Shown here one piece after another: positions 27,734 to 36,176 of a stretch of 64,000 nucleotides of DNA; the first letter of the stretch is position 1, and each line of letters opens with the position of its first letter. The translations under genes were made by a program, and so were the position numbers. The stretch spans positions 40,485 through 104,484 of the forward strand of contig JAJYDR010000001.1 of the NCBI GenBank assembly GCA_021777285.1, read 5' to 3'. The notes beneath the pieces are model-generated. The model did no database searches. It was not told the origin of the DNA and saw only the letters and a program-made list of their open reading frames with translations. Source of the stretch: Actinomycetes bacterium. GTDB taxonomy: Bacteria > Actinomycetota > Acidimicrobiia > Acidimicrobiales > RAAP-2.

Positions 27734-29097
27734 ATGACGTCGACGTCTTCCCCGAGCTCATCACCGGGCGCGACGACGGTTTTCCGGCGGGCCCGTGGCG
27801 CATTGAACGCGGCTCGTCGTGGCGGGGCGACGCGAGTTGTGACCTCGGCCAGCGGGTATTGCGGGTGCCATGGGAGCGCGACGAGCGCGCCCGCGTGGTT
27901 CGCGCTCACGAGCTCGTGCACGTGCGCGTCAGTCCACACGCCCGCCACTGGAGTGAACAGGTTGGCGAGATCCCCGCGCGCGCATTGGAGTGCGCCGAAG
28001 AGATGCGCGTCAACACGATCCTCGTGCGACTCGGCTTTGACGCCGGTCACCTGCGCGACGGGAGTGAACGGCTCGGTGGCGAGCGCTTGGCGCGCAGCGG
28101 TAATTGGCCTGAGGCGGTGTGCTTCCTCCTGGCGGTGCTCGGGACCGGGTCCGAGCGAGAGTTCATGACCGGGATCCGCCGTGGCAACCCGGCGTGGGTG
28201 GTGCCGCTACGCGCCGTCGCGGCTCGCGCCAAGGCCATGGTCCGTGCGGCGGACGCGAGCGAGTTGGGCGCGACCTCGAGCGGCGTCGACGGGGTGCCCC
28301 GTGGCTACGGTGCATTCACGATTCCGCTGGCCCGGATGGTGGCGTCGGTCAGCGACGCGCGGTTGCCGACTGACGCCGAGTCACTGCGACGATTCAAGCG
28401 CTCGCTCCAACCCGGTGCGCGTCGGCCGCCGAGCGGACACTTCGCCGACCTGTGCTTCGCTGACACGGCGCTGTCGGCGCGAGCACGATCCGGCGGTGTG
28501 CGCCACCATCGACCATCGGTGAGTGGGGTCGTCTTGGCCTACCCGAGTCGACTGCTCACCGACGAGCAGCGACGAGCCTTCGCGGCACCCGCACGTCGAC
28601 ACGGCGGCGTCGTGGTGGTCGACCAATCGGGCTCGATGGACCTCGACCGGGCGACGCTCGCGACACTCGCGCGACGTGCCCCCGACTCGCTCGTCGTCGG
28701 CTACAGCCATCGTCCGGGCGACACGGCGTCGACGCCCAACGCCTGGATACTCGCCAACCGAGGGGGTGTCGTCGACCAGGTGCCGAGCGGCAACGTCGGC
28801 AACGGCGTGGACGGACCGATGCTCCGTTGGGCGGTGGCCCATCGGCGGGTCGGCGAGCCGGTCGTCTGGGTGAGCGATGGCCAGGTGACCGACTCGGCGG
28901 ACTATCCCGACGCTGAACTGGCGCGCCAGTGCGCCCGGCTCGTCTTGACCCATCGCGTGGTGATGGTGCGAACGCTCGATGAGGTGTCAGACGCGCTCCG
29001 ATCGAAGCATCGGCGCCGACCCTGGAGCGAGTTTGGTCGCGTGGGCCGCGCCATCAGGGAGATTAAGGGCGAGAATCCGTACGTGTCCCTTCGCTGA
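27730..29097 (+). CDS. VWA-domain protein with N-terminal HExxH motif (MoxR partner)
   Basis: A 455-residue protein without a signal peptide. Residues 60-64 read HELVH, an HExxH zinc motif. The Glu-rich ECAEEMRVN at 87-95 could supply a third ligand, as in the metallopeptidase-like part of DUF2201/CobT-type proteins. The C-terminal third is a VWA fold with a MIDAS motif DQSGS at about 298-302 and VSDGQVTD later. The middle region (about 150-270) is not recognised. GTG 27730 overlaps the ATPase stop. Protease activity is not shown; the motif could instead bind metal structurally. Confidence 0.7.
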   Translation: MNDVDVFPELITGRDDGFPAGPWRIERGSSWRGDASCDLGQRVLRVPWERDERARVVRAHELVHVRVSPHARHWSEQVGEIPARALECAEEMRVNTILVRLGFDAGHLRDGSERLGGERLARSGNWPEAVCFLLAVLGTGSEREFMTGIRRGNPAWVVPLRAVAARAKAMVRAADASELGATSSGVDGVPRGYGAFTIPLARMVASVSDARLPTDAESLRRFKRSLQPGARRPPSGHFADLCFADTALSARARSGGVRHHRPSVSGVVLAYPSRLLTDEQRRAFAAPARRHGGVVVVDQSGSMDLDRATLATLARRAPDSLVVGYSHRPGDTASTPNAWILANRGGVVDQVPSGNVGNGVDGPMLRWAVAHRRVGEPVVWVSDGQVTDSADYPDAELARQCARLVLTHRVVMVRTLDEVSDALRSKHRRRPWSEFGRVGRAIREIKGENPYVSLR

Positions 29098-29113
29098 ACG
29101 AGGGCTTGTCAAA

Positions 29114-29127
29114 CGAACACCTGTTCG
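29114..29127 (+). promoter_or_regulatory. LexA box 1 (LysM gene)
   Basis: CGAACACCTGTTCG is a perfect CGAAC-N4-GTTCG SOS box, 40 bases upstream of the LysM gene ATG. Confidence 0.9.
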
Positions 29128-29135
29128 CTACGATA

Positions 29136-29149
29136 CGAACAGGTGTTCG
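29136..29149 (+). promoter_or_regulatory. LexA box 2 (LysM gene)
   Basis: CGAACAGGTGTTCG is a second perfect SOS box, 22 bases from the first (start to start), on the same helical face. A TACGAT hexamer overlaps the gap between the boxes. Two tight operators imply strong LexA repression and full SOS induction. Confidence 0.9.
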
Positions 29150-29166
29150 TCTACAAGGAGGCAGCG

Positions 29167-29592
29167 ATGTCCGCAGTTGCACTGACGGAATACGAGATTC
29201 GTCCCCCCGCCAGGCCCCACCTGCACCTCGTCGAGCAGTCGAGCGTGCCGTGGCGCTCGGGGATCAACCTCGCGAGTCGCCGCCTCGCGCGGGCTCGCCG
29301 CCGCCGTCAGCGCCAGCGCGCGCTGCTCGGTCTCGCCGTGGGTATTGGTTTGGTGGTGCTCGCGTGGCCGGGCCACGCCTTTGGCGGCACGACGGGCAGT
29401 GGCCTGCCCACCGATCTGGCCACGGGCACCACGCTCGCCTCCGGCATGGTCTACGTCGTCCAGGCCGGTGACAGCGTCGACTCGATCGCGCGTCTCGTCA
29501 ACCCACTCGACCCGGCGTACGCCCGTCGCGCGCTCGTCAACGAACTGCGATCGAGCGTGGTGATCCCCGGTGAGCACGTGCTTATACCATAA
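29167..29592 (+). CDS. SOS-inducible membrane LysM protein, probable cell-division inhibitor (YneA/ChiZ/DivS-like)
   Basis: A 141-residue protein. Its basic cytoplasmic N terminus (ends RARRRRQRQR, about residue 51) is followed by one membrane helix (52-67) and an extracytoplasmic LysM domain (about 94-141: YVVQAGDSVDSIARL to VVIPGEHVLIP). This architecture matches Bacillus YneA and mycobacterial Rv2719c/ChiZ, which halt division during SOS. ATG 29167 is chosen for the AAGGAGG site; the upstream GTG is inside a LexA box. nrdR follows 31 bases downstream. In mycobacteria the order is lexA, Rv2719c, nrdR; here lexA is 10 kb away. Confidence 0.8.
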   Translation: MSAVALTEYEIRPPARPHLHLVEQSSVPWRSGINLASRRLARARRRRQRQRALLGLAVGIGLVVLAWPGHAFGGTTGSGLPTDLATGTTLASGMVYVVQAGDSVDSIARLVNPLDPAYARRALVNELRSSVVIPGEHVLIP

Positions 29593-29623
29593 TTTCTCGA
29601 AAATTGCGTGTATCGTGACGGGG

Positions 29624-30094
29624 ATGCGTTGCCCCTTCTGCTCGGCTGATGACGACCGCGTGGTCGATTCACGCCTGGCCGAAGACGGCGTGGCGATTCG
29701 CCGCCGGCGCGAGTGTGCGGGGTGCGGCCAGCGCTACACGACCTTCGAGCGGATCGAAGAAGTCGGGCTCGTGGTGGTAAAGCGCTCCGGGGAACGCGAA
29801 CCCTTCGACCAATCCAAGATCCTGATGGGCATCCGGGCGGCGTGCAAGAACCGACCGGTCGACGAGGGTGTCATGGAGCGCATCGCCTCGTCGGTCGAGG
29901 AGTCGATGCGCCTCTTGAGTCGCGATGTGTCGAGCGAGGAAATCGGCCGCGCGACGCTCGACGCACTGCGACCGATCGACGACGTCGCGTACGTGCGTTT
30001 CGCGTCGGTCTACAAGGGCTTCGAGGGCACCGAGGACTTCGCGCGCGAAATCGGCATGCTCGTCAAGGCGACCGCGCCCAAACTCCGGAGCTGA
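29624..30094 (+). CDS. nrdR: Transcriptional repressor NrdR
   Basis: A zinc-ribbon/ATP-cone repressor of ribonucleotide reductase genes, 156 residues. Zinc ligands are C3, C6, C31 and C34, and the ATP-cone begins near residue 49 (VVKRSGEREPFDQSKI). ATG 29624. No ribonucleotide reductase gene is in the window. Linkage to an SOS-controlled gene ties dNTP supply to the DNA-damage response. Confidence 0.95.
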   Translation: MRCPFCSADDDRVVDSRLAEDGVAIRRRRECAGCGQRYTTFERIEEVGLVVVKRSGEREPFDQSKILMGIRAACKNRPVDEGVMERIASSVEESMRLLSRDVSSEEIGRATLDALRPIDDVAYVRFASVYKGFEGTEDFAREIGMLVKATAPKLRS

Positions 30095-30096
30095 CG

Positions 30097-30804
30097 ATGC
30101 GCAACCTGCGCCTCCAACCCCAGCGTGCGCTGGCCGTTTACGCGCACCCCGATGACGCCGACGTCGCCGCTGGCGGCGTGCTCGCGCAATGGGCGAGCGA
30201 GGGCTGCGAGGTCCACATGGTGGTGGTCTGCGACGGCTCCAAGGGTTCCCATACGGATCAGACCGACGCGAAGTCGCTGCGTGGCGTTCGCCGCTCCGAG
30301 TTCGAGGCTGCCGCCGCGCTGCTCGGCGTGGCGTCGGTGGTGGGCCTCGACCATCCCGACGGCGACGTGGTCAATGACGTGGTCCTGCGCGGCGAGCTGG
30401 TGTCACTGATTCGTTCGCTCCGGCCCGACGTCGTCATTGGCCACGACCCGACCGCCACCTTCTTTGGTGGGGTCTACGTGAATCACCACGATCATCGCGA
30501 GACGGGCTGGGCGCTGCTCGACGCCGTCGCGCCCGCCGCCGCCATGCCGCTGTACTTTCCCGAGTACGGTGCCGCCCACCAGGTACGTCACCTGCTGCTG
30601 AGCGGCACCCACGAGCCGGACGTCGTCGTGGACATCACGCGCACCATCGATCGCAAGGCCGCGGCGGTGCTGGCGCACGCCTCCCAGCTGGGCAGTGACG
30701 CCGCCGACGTTCGCGAGGTTGTCTACGGTCGGGCCGAACAAGCTGGTCGTCCGGTGGGTGTCGCGTACGGCGAAGCGTTCCGCAGTGTCCAGCTCACCAA
30801 CTGA
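30097..30804 (+). CDS. PIG-L/LmbE-family N-acetylglucosaminyl deacetylase-like protein
   Basis: A 235-residue zinc hydrolase. AHPDDADVAAGG carries the HPDD metal/catalytic motif and NHHDHRETG the third His ligand. The family deacetylates GlcNAc conjugates, including the mycothiol and bacillithiol precursors (MshB, BshB). Length is shorter than MshB, so the substrate is open. ATG 30097 lies 2 bases after the nrdR stop, and its 3' end overlaps dinB by 20 bases. Confidence 0.85.
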   Translation: MRNLRLQPQRALAVYAHPDDADVAAGGVLAQWASEGCEVHMVVVCDGSKGSHTDQTDAKSLRGVRRSEFEAAAALLGVASVVGLDHPDGDVVNDVVLRGELVSLIRSLRPDVVIGHDPTATFFGGVYVNHHDHRETGWALLDAVAPAAAMPLYFPEYGAAHQVRHLLLSGTHEPDVVVDITRTIDRKAAAVLAHASQLGSDAADVREVVYGRAEQAGRPVGVAYGEAFRSVQLTN

Positions 30805-32128
30805 CCGGCCCACGGTCGACGACGCGCCAATTCTGCACGTCGACCTCGACGCCTTCTTCGCCTCCGTGGAGATTCTCGACGACCCCACGCTCGCCGATCG
30901 GCCGATAGCGGTTGGTGGCGCGGGCGAACGTGGGGTCATCGCGAGTGCCAGCTACGAGGCGCGCCGCTTTGGGGTGCGCAGCGGCATGCCGAGCGTGCTC
31001 GCGCGACGGCGCTGTCCCGAGATGGTGATCCTCCCGGGCCGGTTCGACCGCTACGAGGAGTACTCGCGGCGCTTCCGTGACATCGTGACCGACCTGACGC
31101 CAATGGTCGAGGCGATCGGGCTCGATGAGCTCTTCGCGGATCTGCGGGGACTGCGCCGCATGGGTACCCGTCCCGTTGAGGCGGCCTGGGCGTTGCGCGG
31201 ACGAATTGAGAACGAGCTGCACCTCGACTGCGGCGTGGGGTTGGCCCGCAACAAGCTCTTCGCGAAGCTGGCGTCCAAACGCTCCAAGCCCAACGTGGTG
31301 AACGGCCGCATCACACCGGGTGCGGGAGTCGTCTGGGTTGACCCGACGACCGAGCGCCAGTGGCTCACCGAGCTGCCGGTCGGGGCACTGTGGGGTGTGG
31401 GACCGGCGACCACCGCCAAGTTGCACCGGCTCGGCCTGCGATGGGTGCGCGACCTCGCCGCGGTGGAGGAATCGGTGCTCGCGGCCCACGTCGGGCCGGC
31501 AATGGCGACGACCCTGGTCGCCTACGCGCACGGCGACGACCGGCGCGAAGTGGTTGTCGACCGCGGCGCGAAGTCGCTCGGTCACGACCAGACCTTCGCG
31601 AAGTCCTTGCGGACCGTTGCCGAGGTCCAGGACGCGGCGCGCGCTCACGCGGCGGTAGTGGCGCGGGCGCTGCGCGCGCACCACCAGCTCGCTCGCACGA
31701 TCACCCTGGTGATTCGCTTCGACGATCTGCGAACCGTGTCACGGTCACAGACGCTGTCCTTTGGCGTCGATGACGACGGCGCGATTGCGCTGATCGGCGC
31801 GGCGTTGGCCGAGACCGTCGAGTTGACCCAGTCCGTGCGACTCGTCGGACTGTACGCCTCGTCGTTCCTCGAGCGAAGCGCCCTCGAGATCCAGCTCACC
31901 CTGCCGATGGCGATCGAAGCGCCCTCCGCGCGCGAGGGGATCGAGGAAGCGTCGCGGGCGCGACAAGTCGGCTTTGCGGGACTGCGCGACGCCATTGACG
32001 AGGTACGCCAGCGCTTCGGACGTTCGGCGCTCGGCACCGTCGCCGAGCTCGACGAGCACGGCGTAAACGTGGCGACCCAACGGGGTCGCAATGCCTTCGG
32101 CCCCGATTCGACACCGCCGGCAACCTAG
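30785..32128 (+). CDS. dinB: DNA polymerase IV (Y family)
   Basis: An error-prone lesion-bypass polymerase of 447 residues from GTG 30785, overlapping the deacetylase by 20 bases. HVDLDAFFASVE carries the first catalytic Asp. The usual palm motif S-x-DEA(F/Y)LD is here GLDELFAD, keeping the Asp-Glu pair. Helix-hairpin-helix GVGPATTAKLHRLGL and a little-finger domain follow. No beta-clamp motif is obvious at the C terminus. There is no LexA box directly before it, so any SOS induction would come from the LysM/nrdR promoter 1.6 kb upstream. Confidence 0.9.
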   Translation: MSSSPTDRPTVDDAPILHVDLDAFFASVEILDDPTLADRPIAVGGAGERGVIASASYEARRFGVRSGMPSVLARRRCPEMVILPGRFDRYEEYSRRFRDIVTDLTPMVEAIGLDELFADLRGLRRMGTRPVEAAWALRGRIENELHLDCGVGLARNKLFAKLASKRSKPNVVNGRITPGAGVVWVDPTTERQWLTELPVGALWGVGPATTAKLHRLGLRWVRDLAAVEESVLAAHVGPAMATTLVAYAHGDDRREVVVDRGAKSLGHDQTFAKSLRTVAEVQDAARAHAAVVARALRAHHQLARTITLVIRFDDLRTVSRSQTLSFGVDDDGAIALIGAALAETVELTQSVRLVGLYASSFLERSALEIQLTLPMAIEAPSAREGIEEASRARQVGFAGLRDAIDEVRQRFGRSALGTVAELDEHGVNVATQRGRNAFGPDSTPPAT

Positions 32129-32210
32129 CCAGCGCACCGATGCCAAATCGTGGCCGGGGCACGGTAGGTTACCCCTGGGCAGCGTCGCTGGCCGGAGCGA
32201 AGGGCGGGCT

Positions 32211-32369
32211 ATGAAAACGGGACTCGTGATTGCACTGGCGGTGCTCGCGGTACTGGTGCTCGGTTCGCTCATCGCGTCAGCGATCGCGTTCGTGGGCAAG
32301 ATCGTCATAATCGTGATCATCGTCGGCTTCCTGTGGCTGTTGAGCCGGAGGCGTCGCGCCAACCGGTAG
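32211..32369 (+). CDS. Small membrane protein
   Basis: A 52-residue protein of almost only two hydrophobic stretches (about 4-28 and 30-45, GKIVIIVIIVGFLWLL) and a basic tail SRRRRANR. ATG 32211 follows AGGGCGGG. No family is recognised; it may be a small membrane-associated or hydrophobic stress peptide. Confidence 0.6.
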   Translation: MKTGLVIALAVLAVLVLGSLIASAIAFVGKIVIIVIIVGFLWLLSRRRRANR

Positions 32370-32383
32370 CATTGACGTTTCTG

Positions 32384-32456
32384 GCGGCGTGGCCGAGTGG
32401 TTAGGCAGGGGCCTGCAAAGCCCCGTACTCCGGTTCGAATCCGGACGCCGCCTCCA
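32384..32456 (+). tRNA. tRNA-Cys (GCA)
   Basis: A full cloverleaf is visible: acceptor GGCGGCG / CGCCGCC, anticodon stem GGGGC / GCCCC with loop CTGCAAA (anticodon GCA), and T-arm TCCGG-TTCGAAT-CCGGA. Discriminator T is followed by an encoded CCA. Confidence 0.97.
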
Positions 32457-32812
32457 AGAAGATACAAGGGGCGAAAAGGAGTTGGCTGGTGCCCTCGCGG
32501 GCCACTCGGTCGATGGCCCGGTATGTGGCTCGGTGTCGTTCCTGGCCAGGATGGTTCGTCGCAGGGTCCTTGCCGCGACTGACGAAGGGCAATTGGCTGC
32601 TTGCGACCGTCGCGAAGACCTACGAGAAGTGCGCGGTCCGCGTGTCGACCTTGGGACCACAGTAGAACAGTCGCTACATCCCAGCATCGGCAGAGTCTGC
32701 CCTTGCCGTTCGTAATCGTGACCCGTTACGCGAACCGTTGCCGCTGCATTGTTTGAGCTCGGGTCACGATGGACGGCTCAACCACTGCCCCGTGCCTATC
32801 TGGGCGCGGGCG
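32457..32812. other. Intergenic region after tRNA-Cys
   Basis: A 356-base stretch. I see no supported gene: open frames overlap the tRNA or lack ribosome sites and family resemblance. No repeat of the tRNA 3' end is present that would mark an integrated element. Confidence 0.5.
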
Positions 32813-33055
32813 TCATCGGTGATAGTTCTCGACCACGTTTCCTGGACGAACCGTGGCCTCCTCGGGATCTTGGCCCGCTGAACGGCGCGCCCGTCGCTGG
32901 CGAAGGAGATCCCAGCATTGATCGAGCTCAACCTCGATACTGCCGAGACGGTCGCGCGTACCGGGAGATTTCGAATCAACGGCCATCTCCGCTTCGAGGC
33001 GCAACTCCTCGTCGCTGAGCTCCGTGATTCTCTCAAAGATTGTCTTGTCGTTCAT
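32813..33055 (-). CDS. DUF2630 family protein
   Basis: An 80-residue acidic helical protein. The core IEVELDQCWDLLRQRRARR and the ending VRPGNVVENYHR are the signature of actinobacterial DUF2630, whose function is unknown. The N-terminal half (IFERITELSDEELRLEAEMA) is predicted coiled coil. ATG start at 33055. It stands alone between tRNA-Cys and a plus-strand SDR gene. Confidence 0.85.
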   Translation of the reverse strand: MNDKTIFERITELSDEELRLEAEMAVDSKSPGTRDRLGSIEVELDQCWDLLRQRRARRSAGQDPEEATVRPGNVVENYHR

Positions 33056-33262
33056 GCACGCTCATCTCTCGGTCGCGAAACGTGGACAGCTCCACGTCCC
33101 TTGAACCTAGGGCGAGCGGGATGCCGTTCAAGCGCCCCCGATCGAGCCTCACGCGTTCGTATGCCAGATGGCGTGGCGGGTGGTCCCGTTAGGGGAAAGA
33201 CCCTCCCTTGTTACACTTCGAGGAAAGACCATCTCCGGCCTTTCTTTCACCAAGGAGGCTGT

Positions 33263-34036
33263 ATGCGCGTTAACGTCGTCACTGGTTCCGCCTCTGGAAT
33301 CGGCAAGGCCACCAAAGATCTCCTCGAGTCACGTGGCGAGCGGGTGATCGGGGTCGACCTACACGACGCCGATGTCAATATCACCCTCGAAACGACCGAG
33401 GGCCGTCAAGACATGGTTGATCAAGTCACCGCGCTGTCTGATGGAAAGATCGACGCCATCTTCTCCATCGCCGGCGTGTCGGGGCAGACCCCGCTGTGCG
33501 CCTCCGTCAACTACTTCAGCATGCCGGCCACCCTCGTCGGCCTGCGTCCGCTGCTGCTCGAATCCGATACGCCCCGCGCGGTCCTCGTCTCGTCGGTCAT
33601 GAGCCTCTTCCCCTTCGACGAAAAGTTGCTCGCCGCCTTTGAGGGGGGCGACGAACCCGCCGCTCGCGCCCGGGCCGCTGAAATCGGGGTCGAGGATCCC
33701 GAGGGATCCTCCGTGTACAACACCGCCAAGCGTGGCGTCTCGCTGTGGGTTCGCCGCCACGCCATCTCCGATGAGTGGTCTGGCCGAGGCATAACGCTCA
33801 ACGCGGTAGCCCCCGGCATGATTCACACCCCACTGGTCAAGGACTTCGACACCGAAGAGGGTCACAAGGTCATCGACTCGTTTCTCAAGATGCCCCTAAA
33901 CGGCTGGGCAGAACCCGGCGAAGTCGCCGAACTCATGGCGTTCCTCAACGCCCCGGCCAATCGCCACATCACGGGCCAGTGCGTCTTCATCGATGGCGGA
34001 ACGGATATCACGATGCGCGGCGACTCGACCTGGTAG
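33263..34036 (+). CDS. SDR oxidoreductase, 3-alpha-hydroxysteroid / coniferyl-alcohol dehydrogenase-like
   Basis: An NAD(P)-dependent short-chain dehydrogenase of 257 residues. Nucleotide loop TGSASGIG is at residues 6-13. The catalytic Tyr and Lys are in VYNTAKRG, followed by LWVRRHA, which together with the deep SSVMSLF strand resembles the 3-alpha-HSD/coniferyl-alcohol dehydrogenase branch. C-terminal GQCVFIDGGTD is standard. ATG 33263 has a strong AAGGAGG site. The substrate is unknown. Confidence 0.8.
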   Translation: MRVNVVTGSASGIGKATKDLLESRGERVIGVDLHDADVNITLETTEGRQDMVDQVTALSDGKIDAIFSIAGVSGQTPLCASVNYFSMPATLVGLRPLLLESDTPRAVLVSSVMSLFPFDEKLLAAFEGGDEPAARARAAEIGVEDPEGSSVYNTAKRGVSLWVRRHAISDEWSGRGITLNAVAPGMIHTPLVKDFDTEEGHKVIDSFLKMPLNGWAEPGEVAELMAFLNAPANRHITGQCVFIDGGTDITMRGDSTW

Positions 34037-34417
34037 GAGCCGGGCCACCCAAGGTCCATTGATTCAATCCGTCGATGAAGTTCAAAATTTGACGTTGAGC
34101 GTTCATTGGTCAGACGAGTGTTGAATGACCGAGTCCCGTCTCGTGGTTGTTGTAATCACGTCGCGTGCCAACTCGAGGCATCGCGTAGGTCGCGCGTGAC
34201 GAGCCAGCGGTTGCCCGTGCTCGAACGGCAATGGCCAAGTGGTATTCAGATGGGCCTGATCAGAATCCCCAAACCGCTACAACTAGACGGGTAGCTAACT
34301 AACGTTATTCACTTCGGCGAAGTAACCACTACCGGTTGAGTTAACAGGCTCAGTGGTCGCACGGGAACTATTCATCCGGTTGTCGCGACTTTCGTCATGG
34401 CGGCGCTCGCCATGCGC
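34037..34417. other. Intergenic region, AT-richer, no supported gene
   Basis: 381 bases between converging SDR and TetR genes, with lower GC than the flanks. The longest frame (62 codons) has no recognisable content. It may be decayed sequence. Confidence 0.4.
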
Positions 34418-34999
34418 TCACGCGAAGGGTCTCCAACTCAACAGGACGGTGGTGAGGGCCTCGACGAGGCGCTCGAAGCTTCGCTCGACGTTAACTGGAA
34501 GTCCGAAACCACTAGCAGCCTCTAACGACACGAAGCCGTGCAGGGCGGATCGGAAAGTTCGAATCGCATCTACTGCGTCGTCACCACGAAGTCCGATTGG
34601 TTCGATCACGGCTGCAACGACGCTGACCACTCGATGACTCGCCGCCTCGTCTTCGACGTCACCGGGCAGTGGTGCTCGCTGCGCCGCTTCGTAGCGGCCC
34701 GGATGCTCGCGAGCCCAGACGCGGTACGCCCGGGCTATCGCAGCGATTGCGTCGCCCTGACTGCGTCCGATCGCAGCCCGACCAAGGACGTCGCCCAGTT
34801 CCGCCTTCGCGCGGACGGTAACGTGGTGCTCGAGCGCGCCCAGGCCATCGATGTGCTTGTACAGCGACGGTTGGCGGACGCCCAGCCGTGCGGCTAGCGC
34901 AGCCATGGTCAGCTGACGCAGCCCCCCATCATCGATCATGCACTCCGCTTCGACGATCAGCCGCTCGGTCGTCAGTCCGGCCCTAGGCACGTCGGTCAA
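34418..34999 (-). CDS. TetR/AcrR-family regulator
   Basis: A 193-residue helical repressor. The N-terminal HTH is TMAALAARLGVRQPSLYKHIDGLGAL. The C-terminal ligand domain includes FRSALHGFVSLEAASGFGL, typical of the TetR_C_33/WHG type. Its TTG start overlaps the end of the hydrolase gene by 17 bases; GTG at 34990 is an alternative. It is co-transcribed with the hydrolase and likely regulates it. Confidence 0.87.
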   Translation of the reverse strand: MTDVPRAGLTTERLIVEAECMIDDGGLRQLTMAALAARLGVRQPSLYKHIDGLGALEHHVTVRAKAELGDVLGRAAIGRSQGDAIAAIARAYRVWAREHPGRYEAAQRAPLPGDVEDEAASHRVVSVVAAVIEPIGLRGDDAVDAIRTFRSALHGFVSLEAASGFGLPVNVERSFERLVEALTTVLLSWRPFA

Positions 35000-35807
35000 G
35001 CCCCGTGAGAAAGTGCAATGTCGCAGCCAAAGTCCGATCAGGTTGCTGGGACTGCGGATAGTGACCGGCGTCGGGGACCATCACCACGTCAGCGTGCAAC
35101 CGATCGCCGATCCACTGTGCCTCGGCGGCGGGATCGGGGAAGTCGGGATCCAATGCACCCATCACGACGATGGTGGGTGCGGTGACGCGTTCGAGCGACG
35201 CTTCGGCCGCGTCGTGGCGAAGCCGCGTCGTGCGCGAGAAAGCCTTGGCGTAGCCCGGACGGCGCAACGAATCGAAGATCTCGTTGCGATAGTCCTCGAA
35301 GTCGGACGGGTGGCGGCCGGCGTAGAGCTTGGGAAGGTACGCCCGCCAGGCAGGGGCGGCCCACGTTGGCGCCAAGGCGATCCGCTGCACGAGGCGTTGT
35401 GGCGCGTTCGACGCTGGTTCGCGTACGAAGGGGCCGATCAGCACGAGCCCACGGACCAAGTCGGGCCGGTCGGCGGCGACCAGCACGGCGGCCGCCGCGC
35501 CCATGGAATTACCCACGATGACGGCCGGTCCCCCCAACGCCTCGATCAGCGCAGTCACATCGCCGGCCGTCTCGGGGTCGCCATAGGCGGCGAAGGACGC
35601 GTCACTGTCGCCATGCCCGCGCAGATCCACCGCCACCACTCGGAAATGTTGGTCCCGTAGTGCAGGAGCAAGAAAGCGGTACGTCGCGCGTAGATCGCCC
35701 ATTCCCGGCACGAGAACTACCAACTGTCCGGCGCCATCCACGTCATAGGCGATCCTGCCATCTGGGCGATTCACGTATTTGGTGGCCGTAGGTCGAGTGG
35801 TGCTCAT
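34983..35807 (-). CDS. Alpha/beta hydrolase
   Basis: A 274-residue alpha/beta-hydrolase. The oxyanion and strand region VVLVPGMGDLRATYR, DLRGHGDSD, the nucleophile elbow GNSMGAAAA (Ser), late Asp in GALDPDFPDP and His in DAGHYPQSQ complete the triad. ATG 35807 is chosen over the longer frame because the hydrolase fold begins just after it. Likely ester or lactone substrates; specificity cannot be told. Operon with the TetR gene. Confidence 0.87.
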   Translation of the reverse strand: MSTTRPTATKYVNRPDGRIAYDVDGAGQLVVLVPGMGDLRATYRFLAPALRDQHFRVVAVDLRGHGDSDASFAAYGDPETAGDVTALIEALGGPAVIVGNSMGAAAAVLVAADRPDLVRGLVLIGPFVREPASNAPQRLVQRIALAPTWAAPAWRAYLPKLYAGRHPSDFEDYRNEIFDSLRRPGYAKAFSRTTRLRHDAAEASLERVTAPTIVVMGALDPDFPDPAAEAQWIGDRLHADVVMVPDAGHYPQSQQPDRTLAATLHFLTGLDRRA

Positions 35808-35810
35808 ATG

Positions 35811-35825
35811 GCTAGCATATCTAGC
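35811..35825 (-). promoter_or_regulatory. Candidate TetR operator
   Basis: GCTAG-N5-CTAGC inverted repeat just 3 bases upstream of the hydrolase ATG, in an AT-rich stretch. It is a plausible site for the TetR protein encoded downstream. Confidence 0.4.
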
Positions 35826-36176
35826 GAATAGGCTATGAGCAATAGCCACAAGGTGACCACCGGTGAGCGCGACCTGACGTCTGCGGCGACACGTAAGTCG
35901 GTAAGTCGCCGATCGGCTCGAGGCATCCGCACCGTGATGTTGTCCTACCGATGAGATGGTTAGTCGCTGGGTCGTCCGCAGTAATCGGTCACCCGATTGG
36001 GACGACGGTGCCCGACGGATCACGCATGAGTAGCGATGCTCGCGGGCGGCCACTTCCAGGGCGTTGCCGAGCAGCACCACCTGGCAGTCTGAGCACAGTT
36101 AGACACCTTTAGAGAAGTTCGACCGCTTTTGGGTGATTTAACATACGTGGCGGAATCGAGTCGAGGTTTGAGTGCA
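35826..36176. other. Intergenic region upstream of DUF1801 gene
   Basis: A 351-base divergent region. On the minus strand around 36000-36100, short frame fragments (reading VVLLGNALEVAAREH and, in another frame, LLMRDPSGTVVPIG) look like parts of a protein broken by a frameshift, but no family can be assigned. Promoters for both flanking genes must lie here. Confidence 0.3.

Noticed and set aside
30600..30785. LexA box upstream of dinB
   Set aside because: No CGAAC-N4-GTTCG or near match is present in this stretch.
32384..33262. tRNA-Cys as an attachment site of an integrated element
   Set aside because: No integrase gene and no downstream copy of the tRNA 3' end are found in the window.
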